Shown here: positions 9,951-17,531 of the stretch, one piece after another | How positions within the stretch are numbered: position 1 is the first letter of the stretch | Layout of the letters: every line of letters begins with the position of its first letter | Assembly: GCF_000513115.1 (NCBI RefSeq) | Contig: NZ_BAUU01000011.1 | Location: 81,218-145,217, forward strand | Source of the DNA: Halalkalibacter hemicellulosilyticusJCM 9152 | Lineage (GTDB): Bacteria; Bacillota; Bacilli; Bacillales; Bacillaceae_D | Reading direction: 5' to 3' | DNA: 64,000 nt | Position numbers and translations under genes: made by a program | Notes under the pieces: generated by a model | Databases searched by the model: none | What the model saw: only the letters and a program-made list of their open reading frames with translations | What the model was told of the DNA's origin: nothing

Positions 9951-11864
9951 GTGTCTTCTACGATCGCTTGGTTAGATGATGTTCATGATTTGAGACTAAC
10001 GTCAGAAGGGTTAGAGGATCTATCATTTAATACCCCTCTTCTTATAAAAGGGAAGAAGCAAAATTTCTCTGTGCATCTTGTTGGTATAGAAGGAGAGAAT
10101 ACAGCAAAATTCCATGTGGAAGAGCCCCTTCCATTAGGAGAAGAACTATCTCTACACATCGAAGGAAAGCGTTTTCGAATTTATCCTAGAAACATTATTA
10201 GAACGAATTGGTTTGAGCAAAATTATACGAACATGGACATTGAATTAGGAGCAATATGCACGAAAGATGAAACTAAATTTAGATTGTGGGCACCGACAGC
10301 TACATCCGTTAAGTTATATATAAATAATAATATTATGTCACTAAAAAAATATGAAAAAGGCATTTGGCAAGTAGAGATTCAAGGAGACTTACATGGGATG
10401 ACTTATGAATATGAGCTTTTCGTGAATGGAGAAGTGGTTCGAGCTATTGATCCATACACTAAGGCATTACTTGCGAATAGCGAAAAAGGAGTGGTTGTAG
10501 ATCTAAAAAGGTTAAAGGGGTTTACTAAAATAGAGAGGAATTATCACGAAATATCAGCATTAAATGATGCGATTATTTATGAGATTCATGTTCGAGATGC
10601 GACGATTTCTGAAAAGAGTGGAGTTAGAGAAAAAGGCAAATTTATCGGATTAGCAGAAACGAAAACAACTACTCCAAACGGATTCTCGACAGGAATATCA
10701 TATATAAAGGATTTAGGGATCACACACGTGCAATTGCTACCAATTAACGATTTTGCTCGGGTGAATGAGCTTGAACCAGAAGAGAGCTATAACTGGGGGT
10801 ATGACCCGCTATTTTTTCAAGTTCCTGAAGGTAGCTATTCTACCGACGTTCTAAATCCATTAACGCGAATGGAAGAATGTAAAGAAATGATCTCAGCTTT
10901 TCATAAAGAAGGAATTGGTGTTATTTTAGATGTCGTCTTTAATCATGTATACATTAGAGAAGAATCCTCATTTGAAAAGATCGTGCCAGGTTATTTTTTT
11001 AGGTATGATGAAAATGGAGAGGTTAGTAATGGAACAGGGGTTGGAAATGATTTTGCAACTGAACGAATCATGGCGAGAAAGTTTATAGTTGATTCGATTG
11101 CATATTGGCTTCAAGAATATCAAGTTGATGGATTTCGTTTTGATTTAATGGGATCAATGGATGTAGAAACGATAAAGGCGATTGAAAAAAGGTGTCAAAA
11201 AGAAGAGCGACCGATTATTTTACTAGGAGAGGGCTGGGATTTACCAACTGCATTACGATACGAATTGAAAACAACACCTGATAAAGCTAAGCAACTACGA
11301 AAGGTCGGTTTTTTTAATGACTTATTCCGAGATTCTCTAAAAGGTCAATTATTCAGTGATCGGGATCTAGGCTATGTGAATGGTGGTGGCTGTTTTGTTG
11401 AAAGGCTGCCACACCTTATTACAGGTTCTGTTTTAGATGAGTATGGCATACCATTTGTTTCAGAGCCGAATCAGTCTATTAATTATGTTGAGTGTCATGA
11501 CAACCATACGCTTTGGGATCGTCTCAAAAATACTAATCCAACAGATAATGAAGAAACACGAAAACGAATGCACCAATTGGCAACAGGAATCACACTTCTA
11601 AGCCAAGGGATACCTTTTCTTCATGCAGGTCAGGAATGGTTCCGTACAAAACATGGTGATGGAAATAGCTATATATCAGGAGACACGGTAAATAAGCTTG
11701 ATTGGGAAAAGAGAGAGGTAGACGCTGAAAATATAGAATTTATACGGAAATTAATTACAATAAGAAAAAAATATCGTGTTTTTCGTTTGCGTTCGAAGGA
11801 TCAAATACGTAAACAAATTCACTTTTTGAAAGTACAACCGCCTATTCTAGGTATATTCTATTAG
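9951..11864 (+). CDS. pulA: type I pullulanase, main part (frameshifted before the C-terminus)
   Basis: This GH13_14-type debranching enzyme starts at GTG with AGAGGAG seven bases upstream. A CBM48-like block (KFRLWAPTATSVKLYI) precedes SYNWGYDP, the YNWGYDP signature of type I pullulanases. VDGFRFDLMGSMD supplies the nucleophile, ILLGEGWDL the acid Glu, and YVECHDNHTLWDR the conserved HDN. No signal peptide is seen, so it acts in the cytoplasm, cutting alpha-1,6 bonds in glycogen or imported maltodextrins. The frame closes at 11862-11864, but the missing C-terminal domain continues one frame back (11861-12049), giving about 699 residues, the family's normal size. The break is a single lost base. 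Confidence 0.9.
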   Translation: MSSTIAWLDDVHDLRLTSEGLEDLSFNTPLLIKGKKQNFSVHLVGIEGENTAKFHVEEPLPLGEELSLHIEGKRFRIYPRNIIRTNWFEQNYTNMDIELGAICTKDETKFRLWAPTATSVKLYINNNIMSLKKYEKGIWQVEIQGDLHGMTYEYELFVNGEVVRAIDPYTKALLANSEKGVVVDLKRLKGFTKIERNYHEISALNDAIIYEIHVRDATISEKSGVREKGKFIGLAETKTTTPNGFSTGISYIKDLGITHVQLLPINDFARVNELEPEESYNWGYDPLFFQVPEGSYSTDVLNPLTRMEECKEMISAFHKEGIGVILDVVFNHVYIREESSFEKIVPGYFFRYDENGEVSNGTGVGNDFATERIMARKFIVDSIAYWLQEYQVDGFRFDLMGSMDVETIKAIEKRCQKEERPIILLGEGWDLPTALRYELKTTPDKAKQLRKVGFFNDLFRDSLKGQLFSDRDLGYVNGGGCFVERLPHLITGSVLDEYGIPFVSEPNQSINYVECHDNHTLWDRLKNTNPTDNEETRKRMHQLATGITLLSQGIPFLHAGQEWFRTKHGDGNSYISGDTVNKLDWEKREVDAENIEFIRKLITIRKKYRVFRLRSKDQIRKQIHFLKVQPPILGIFY

Positions 11865-12049
11865 ATATAAATACAGATTTAGTCGTATTTGTGAATCCAA
11901 CTAATCAAAAGCACCGCTTACGTTTGCCTTCTTCAGCATCATGGGAAGTCCTAGCATCGAATGATGAACTACATGATACGGTTTATAAAGGTGAGTTCAC
12001 TATGGTTAAGCCATTCGAGTTATGTATTTTCAAAAGATCACGTCTGTAA
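11861..12049 (+). CDS. pullulanase C-terminal fragment after the frameshift
   Basis: Read in the -1 frame from 11861, about 62 codons encode LDINTDLVVFVNPTNQ and end at a TAA at 12047-12049. This is the expected all-beta C-terminal domain of a GH13 enzyme, with the usual hydrophobic FVNPT strand. It has no start codon or ribosome binding site of its own, so it only makes sense as the continuation of pulA. Confidence 0.75.
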   Translation, partial: LDINTDLVVFVNPTNQKHRLRLPSSASWEVLASNDELHDTVYKGEFTMVKPFELCIFKRSRL

Positions 12050-12077
12050 GTATATTGAAATAAATAATTTGTTATTG

Positions 12078-12115
12078 AAGAGGCTAGGTTTAAAAAACGT
12101 TTTCCCTAGCCTCTT
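12078..12115 (+). terminator. terminator hairpin after pulA
   Basis: AAGAGGCTAGG at 12078-12088 pairs perfectly with CCTAGCCTCTT at 12105-12115. The downstream U-tract is weak (TTCGTAGTT), so termination strength is uncertain. Confidence 0.65.
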
Positions 12116-12206
12116 CGTAGTTGTTAATGTTGTAAACGATTAAGTTTAAAAAAGAGCGTGCTAAGGATAAACCATTAAGTTCGTACGTATTGCGAACTTA
12201 TTAACG

Positions 12207-12550
12207 ATGAATCGAAGCTATTATTCCTATTCATTGTATCGTGAAATAGAGATGCCAATATTTCCGTGGAAATGGTTAAAATTAGAGACTAAGCTATGTT
12301 CTGTTCTTATGAAAATATGCTAGTTTTTCGGGTACACAAAAGAGTGCGAATCTTATCCAGGAGCTAGAAAAAGAGCAATACGAGCTGTTGGTGAGTTAGA
12401 AAATACTGCGAAAAAGAAAGAGTTGTCGTATTAATTGGTCATGGATTTTTAAATCGTGTTGTTGGAAAGGAATTAGTGAAAAGAGGATAGGATGGTGCTA
12501 GTAAGCCTAGCTCAATGCATTGGTATTGTACATCTTATACGAAAAAATAA
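12207..12550 (+). pseudogene. decayed histidine phosphatase (phosphoglycerate mutase-like) gene
   Basis: The conceptual translation contains EIEMPIFPWKWLKLETK, YTKECESYPGARKRAIRAVG, then in the next frame ERVVVLIGHGFLNRVVGKEL and SKPSSMHWYCTSY. The GHG(F)NR block with the second catalytic His, and the SSxHW ending, are characteristic of a Firmicute histidine-phosphatase subfamily. Two in-frame TAG codons (12321-12323 and 12488-12490) stand where Trp is expected, and there is a frameshift near 12415. The N-terminal RHG motif is absent. It is a genuine remnant, not just a sequencing slip. Confidence 0.75.
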
Positions 12551-12959
12551 GGTAAATATAAAAACTTAAGAAGTGAGCAAAGTGATTTATTCGTTTGTTG
12601 AGGACTAAGTAAATATGGAAGGTAGAAACGTGTTTCTATAAAAATTTTTTTCATTAATAAAACAATTAAGAGTAATAGTCTAGATGAACGATTATTTCTC
12701 AGCTGGTATAGGAGTAATAAACTAGTATAATTATTGCTGAAAGTAAGATTTATTTGACATACAATTTTTTTGTTGTTTATTAATAGTTTTTGAACATTTT
12801 TAGTATATCGTTTCACGTCACATCTTTGTATAATATACACACTTCTTAGATTACACAATAACAAAATGTAAGCGCTTTAAAAGAGAGGAGGTTACATTTC
12901 GTATTGCGTTTTAGAATTAATACTGAGACAAATGTGTAATGAAAAGAGGAGGAGTATGA
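12551..12959 (+). promoter_or_regulatory. upstream region of the rhamnogalacturonan lyase gene
   Basis: This A+T-rich stretch has no credible gene. A good -10 box TATAAT lies at 12829-12834; the -35 is weak. A cre-like box follows at 12867-12880. The GAGGAGG at 12946-12952 serves the TTG start at 12960. Confidence 0.5.
12867..12880. promoter_or_regulatory. cre-like CcpA box upstream of the lyase gene
   Basis: TGTAAGCGCTTTAA matches the Bacillus cre consensus TGWAARCGYTWNCW at 13 of 14 positions. It lies about 33 bases downstream of the candidate -10 box, a position suited to roadblock-type carbon catabolite repression. Assigned by consensus only. Confidence 0.6.
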
Positions 12960-14132
12960 TTGAAAAGGAAAAGGAGTCTTGCTATTTTTATGTCTATGGT
13001 TATGTTATTTTCAATGTTTTCCAGTGTAGAATTAAGTGCATCAGCCGAAAGTTATGAGGTTGTGAATGATTTAGAAGTAACTCATATAACGGATCATTCT
13101 GTCACTTTGAATTGGTCAGCTTATAATGATACAGATGAATATGCTATCTATTGGGCAAATAAAGATACTGAAAACATGCAGTATCAGCATGTCGATACGG
13201 TAACGAGTACGTCTTATACATTTGAACGATCAACACATGTGCCACATTACTTTAAAGTAGCTGCTATTGTTGGAGAAAAAGAAGTTGCTGTTTCTCATAC
13301 GGTAAGATCAGAAATAGAAAAGCAATTTTCAGTTCAATTAGAAGATTTAGATCGTGGTTTAGTAGCAGCGTCAACCTCAGAGGGAGTGTTTCTAAGTTGG
13401 CGATTATTAGCAAATGAAGTGTCAGCCTATTCTAACTTTGGCTTGAGAGGTACTGATTTTAATGTGTATCGTGACGGTGAAATGATTGCTACTGTTACAA
13501 CGAGTACAAATTATCTTGATGCAGAAGGAACTGATTCTTCGGAATATTATGTAAGTGCTGTCGTTGATGGAGACGAAATTGGTGATATAAGTGAAGTGGT
13601 CACACCTTGGGAACACTCTTATTATGATATACCATTGCAAAAGCCAGAGGATGGTGTGACACCTGCTGGGGAGACTTACACGTATTCAGCGAACGATATG
13701 AGTGTTGGTGACGTAAATGGTGATGGTCAATATGAGTATATTGTTAAATGGGATCCTTCTAATTCAAAAGATGTGTCTCAAGTTGGCTACACAGGTAACA
13801 CGTACATTGATACGTACAAGATTGATGGGACACTTTTATACAGAATTGATCTAGGTGTTAATATTCGTTCTGGCGCTCATTATACTCAATTCCTCGTGTA
13901 TGACTTTGATGGGAACGGAAAAGCTGAATTGATGTTCAAGACAGCTCCAGGAACTAAAGTTATTCGCTATGATGAGGACGGTAATGTGGTTTCTGAAGAA
14001 TATATTACATTGCCTCAAGTTGATCTTGATGCTGGATATAGCCATACGGATGATTACCGTTTTAGTGCTGAAGATTATTATGAACATGTTGTAGAAATGT
14101 TCTTAGGTTGCATGACCATGCCGAAGTTGTAG
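12960..14132 (+). CDS. secreted rhamnogalacturonan lyase (PL11), N-terminal part before frameshift
   Basis: TTG start with GAGGAGG upstream. Residues 1-28 are a signal peptide (basic MKRKR, hydrophobic core, cleavage after ASA). Residues about 33-118 form a fibronectin type III-like domain, then a family 11 lyase N-terminal strand block (FLSWRLL) and the start of the beta-propeller with the Ca-binding loop DVNGDGQYE. The frame ends at 14132 in a nonsense tail, while the lyase continues in the -1 frame. Restoring one G at 14109-14110 turns LGCMTMP into LGWHDHAEVV, the family's expected sequence. Extracellular; cleaves the rhamnogalacturonan I backbone of pectin. Confidence 0.9.
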   Translation: MKRKRSLAIFMSMVMLFSMFSSVELSASAESYEVVNDLEVTHITDHSVTLNWSAYNDTDEYAIYWANKDTENMQYQHVDTVTSTSYTFERSTHVPHYFKVAAIVGEKEVAVSHTVRSEIEKQFSVQLEDLDRGLVAASTSEGVFLSWRLLANEVSAYSNFGLRGTDFNVYRDGEMIATVTTSTNYLDAEGTDSSEYYVSAVVDGDEIGDISEVVTPWEHSYYDIPLQKPEDGVTPAGETYTYSANDMSVGDVNGDGQYEYIVKWDPSNSKDVSQVGYTGNTYIDTYKIDGTLLYRIDLGVNIRSGAHYTQFLVYDFDGNGKAELMFKTAPGTKVIRYDEDGNVVSEEYITLPQVDLDAGYSHTDDYRFSAEDYYEHVVEMFLGCMTMPKL

Positions 14133-17100
14133 CAGGAAATTGGCCAGCTACGTTAGAAGAAAGTTTTGGGATAGACATTCAATATGAATATCCACTATCG
14201 CGTGAGGATGCGGAGGCATTAACGGACTACTTTATGGATGTTTATGCACCGAGTCGAAGTGAGCGTAATGATTTACGGAATTTTGAAGGATTTGTTGTTA
14301 CAGGTCCTGAATATTTGACTGTGTTTGCTGGCGATACAGGGGCTGAATTAGAAACAATTCATTATGAACCTGGACGTGGCGATGATGGTTTAATGTGGGG
14401 GGATTATGCTTATCCACGCATTGAACCTGGTAATCGAGTTGATCGATTTAATGCTGGGGTTGCTTACTTAGATGGAGAACGACCATCGGCTTTCTTTAAT
14501 CGAGGTTATTATACTCGTGCTGTATTTGCGGCATATAACTGGAATGGTCACCATTTAGAAGAAGTATGGATTGCAGACAGTGGTCATGTCGCTATGGAGA
14601 ACCCATTTAATAGTGGACCACATGGTGGACCAGGTGCAAATGATCCATTGGCTAGGTTAGCTGGACAAGGTAACCATGCAATTAGCGTCGCCGATGTTGA
14701 TGGTGATGGAAAGCATGAAATTATTCACGGTGGTGCGACTTTAGATCATGACGGGTCATTGTTATACAGTTCAATGGATTACTTACCAGAAGGAAGTGGT
14801 GCTCCAGGTGATTATGTCATTTTTGGACATGGTGATGCGCTTCATGTCGCAGATGTAAATCCTGATCGACCAGGGTTGGAAATCTATTCAGTGTTTGAAG
14901 CAGGTCCTTGGGCACCTTACGGATTTGCACTTAGAAGTGCTGAAGACGGAGAGGTCCTTTACGGTGAGTACACTGGAGATGACACTGGTCGCGGAATGAT
15001 TGGTGATGTTGTTCGTGGCGAGAGAGGACTTGAAACATGGGCTATTGATCTTCGAACAGCTGATGGACGTGTACTAGGTACTAGTCGTCCAGGGACGAAT
15101 ATGAATATTAAGTGGGCTGGAGATATGTCTACGCAAATTGTCAATGGTTCTGGAAATAATACTCCTACGATTGATGACTGGGAACGTGGACGTATGTTGA
15201 CAGCTGAAGGGACTTTGACGAATAACGGTACAAAAGGAAATCCCTCTTTAGTTGCAGATGTCTTTGGAGATTGGCGTGAAGAGTTGCTCGTACGGACGAC
15301 GGATAGTTCTGCTATTCGAATTTATATGAACACAGAAGTAACTGATCGGAAGCTTTATACGCTAATGCATGATAGTCAATATCGTACGGGGATTGCTTGG
15401 CAAAATTCAAGTTACAATCAACCCTCTTATCCAAGTTTCTACTTTGCATCAGATATTGATTGGAAATACGTCCCGATTCCTAATTTCTACGGTGAGCTAG
15501 AGTATATTGAAGAGGAAGGACCTGACTTAGATAAATCAGAACTTGAAAGCTTAATAAGTGAGGCTTCGGCTATATCGAATGAGCATGGAACGTATACGGA
15601 AGCTTCTTATGAAGGGTTGCAAGAGGCTATTGTTGAAGCCGAACAACAATTAGATATGATTCGCTTTGAATATGAATTGCAAAGAGCCATTCGAAATTTA
15701 CAAGCGGCTTTAGATCAGTTAGAAGAAATCGTTGATTTAGGACCAGGACTTCGCTTTGATTTTGGTGCTGCCAATAGCCCTTTAGCTAATGGCTACACAA
15801 AGGTTACTGATACGACTGTTTATGATGAAGTCATTGGTTTTGGGTTTAGACAAAATACTGACGGAACTCGTGATCAAGGTGGTCCAGACGATTTGCGAAG
15901 AGATTTTATTTTGGCCAACAATAGTGAATTTATCGTTGATTTACCAGATGGTGAATATGATGTGAAGGTCATTACTGGTGCTTATACAGACAGTAATGAT
16001 ACGACCGTCGTTTTTGAAGGAGGAGATCCGGTTGGGGGAGCTCGAACGGAAGCCGGTGAATTTGCTGTTTATGAACAGACGGTTATCGTTTCAGACGGTC
16101 AATTAAACATTGAATTTTCAGGTCAATGGGCTCGAATTAATGCGGTTGAAATTGTAAATGTGAATGATTTCAATGTGAAATTTGATTTTGGTTCTGAGGG
16201 TAGTCCGGTCGCTTATGGATTTAAACAAGTATCAAATACGATGGAATATTCGGAGGAAAGAGGGTACGGTTTAAATAAGCAAGTCGCTGAACGAGATCGT
16301 GGTGGTCCAGACGATATAAGACGTGATTTCGTTATTGATAACGATTTTGAGTTTATTGTAGATTTACGAAATGTCACATATCGACTTCATATCATTGCAG
16401 GAGATGATATTGCTTCTAATACGTCTATTTTTTCAGTAGATGGTGAAGAGATTGGACGAATTGGTTCATCGGCTGGACAATATGGGGAGCTTATAGAAGA
16501 AGTGATCGTAACAGATAATCAATTAGTATTGTCTATTAGTCAACGAATAAATGGACTAGAAATATTCTATGTTCCAGAAGATGAAGAGAAACCAACAATA
16601 GACACATCTGAGCTAAAAGAACTCATCACGAAAGCGAAATCGATTTCTATTGAGGATGGAACGTATACGGTCGAGTCTTATGAAGCACTGCAAGCGGCGA
16701 TAGCAGAAGCAGAAGAAAGGCTAACAGAGATAGAAAGTGAAGAAGAACTGGCAGAAGCAATAGCGACGCTAGAGTTAGCGGTAGATAGATTAGAAGAAGT
16801 AGAGGAGCTAGTCCCTCCAACACCAATAGATACAACCGAGTTAGAAGAACTCATCACAAAAGCGAAGTCGATTTCTAATGAAAATGGAACGTATACAACA
16901 GAGTCATTTGCAGCACTGCAAGCTGCGATTGAAGAAGCACAAGGAAGACTAGTAGAGATAGAAAGTGAAGAGGAGCTGGCAGAAGTAATTGCAATGTTAC
17001 AAGCTGCATTGGATGGATTGGCAGAAGATAGTGATCGTGTAGAAGCAGGTTCAGAAGAAAATCCAGTTAAAGGAGATGATCAGTCACTTCCTCAAACTGC

Positions 17101-17191
17101 AACTAACCTATTTAATGGATTGATTATTGGGTTAATAGTCCTGATAGCTGGTTTTAGTTTATTATTTGCATATAGACGATTTGCGAGATAA
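14108..17191 (+). CDS. rhamnogalacturonan lyase (PL11), C-terminal part with CBM-like, FIVAR and sortase-anchor regions
   Basis: The first 460 or so residues complete the PL11 propeller, with another Ca loop DVDGDGKHE and HGGPGANDP. Then come FIVAR repeat 1 (15526-15735), two tandem galactose-binding-like domains (15745-16160 and 16165-16580, each opening with [R/K]FDFG), FIVAR repeats 2 and 3 (16600-17030), and a C-terminal sorting signal: LPQTA at 17087-17101, a hydrophobic helix and the basic tail YRRFAR. The reassembled protein is about 1,410 residues, unusually long for PL11. It would be covalently attached to the wall and grip pectin via the accessory domains. The ATG at 14108 has no real ribosome binding site, so this is not a separate gene. 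Confidence 0.9.
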   Translation: MHDHAEVVAGNWPATLEESFGIDIQYEYPLSREDAEALTDYFMDVYAPSRSERNDLRNFEGFVVTGPEYLTVFAGDTGAELETIHYEPGRGDDGLMWGDYAYPRIEPGNRVDRFNAGVAYLDGERPSAFFNRGYYTRAVFAAYNWNGHHLEEVWIADSGHVAMENPFNSGPHGGPGANDPLARLAGQGNHAISVADVDGDGKHEIIHGGATLDHDGSLLYSSMDYLPEGSGAPGDYVIFGHGDALHVADVNPDRPGLEIYSVFEAGPWAPYGFALRSAEDGEVLYGEYTGDDTGRGMIGDVVRGERGLETWAIDLRTADGRVLGTSRPGTNMNIKWAGDMSTQIVNGSGNNTPTIDDWERGRMLTAEGTLTNNGTKGNPSLVADVFGDWREELLVRTTDSSAIRIYMNTEVTDRKLYTLMHDSQYRTGIAWQNSSYNQPSYPSFYFASDIDWKYVPIPNFYGELEYIEEEGPDLDKSELESLISEASAISNEHGTYTEASYEGLQEAIVEAEQQLDMIRFEYELQRAIRNLQAALDQLEEIVDLGPGLRFDFGAANSPLANGYTKVTDTTVYDEVIGFGFRQNTDGTRDQGGPDDLRRDFILANNSEFIVDLPDGEYDVKVITGAYTDSNDTTVVFEGGDPVGGARTEAGEFAVYEQTVIVSDGQLNIEFSGQWARINAVEIVNVNDFNVKFDFGSEGSPVAYGFKQVSNTMEYSEERGYGLNKQVAERDRGGPDDIRRDFVIDNDFEFIVDLRNVTYRLHIIAGDDIASNTSIFSVDGEEIGRIGSSAGQYGELIEEVIVTDNQLVLSISQRINGLEIFYVPEDEEKPTIDTSELKELITKAKSISIEDGTYTVESYEALQAAIAEAEERLTEIESEEELAEAIATLELAVDRLEEVEELVPPTPIDTTELEELITKAKSISNENGTYTTESFAALQAAIEEAQGRLVEIESEEELAEVIAMLQAALDGLAEDSDRVEAGSEENPVKGDDQSLPQTATNLFNGLIIGLIVLIAGFSLLFAYRRFAR

Positions 17192-17531
17192 CAGTGATTA
17201 AGAAATGAACGAAACAGGATCGAGATTAGTTGGTGCCTTAAGGTTGTTGGAACCTTATAAAGGCACCTTCTTTAGGATGATAACGGGAACATCATAAGAG
17301 TGAATTTTTGTAGCCATATAACTTACCTAGTAAATGAATAAGTCTTTTTGCTTATGACAGAAAAAAAACTAGTTAAATGGATGGATGTTTATTAAATATA
17401 TGGGATTTAAAGGTATTTATATGTATAATGATATGTAATAGAAAGAATAAGCATCTATTTCATACTTTACTAGAGTGATAAAGCTTTCTTGCAGTATTTA
17501 AGCTAGTCCTAACTGAAGGGAATGAAAGGTA
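17192..17531 (+). other. spacer between lyase and c-di-GMP genes
   Basis: It holds the hairpin at 17232-17270 and an A+T-rich upstream region for the next gene, with GAAGG at 17515-17519 and AAAGG at 17525-17529 before the ATG at 17532. No gene or other repeat was seen. Confidence 0.4.
17232..17270 (+). terminator. terminator hairpin after the lyase gene
   Basis: GGTGCCTT pairs with AAAGGCACC at 17259-17267, and AGGTT pairs with AACCT inside the same stem. TTCTTT follows. It is the natural end of the lyase transcript. Confidence 0.7.

Noticed and set aside
12535..12864. Minus-strand open frame of 109 codons upstream of the lyase
   Set aside because: Low-complexity translation, no ribosome binding site, and it covers the lyase promoter and cre region.
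14108..14132. Separate start codon for the second part of the lyase
   Set aside because: The ATG has no ribosome binding site, and the PL11 domain continues across the break after one-base correction.
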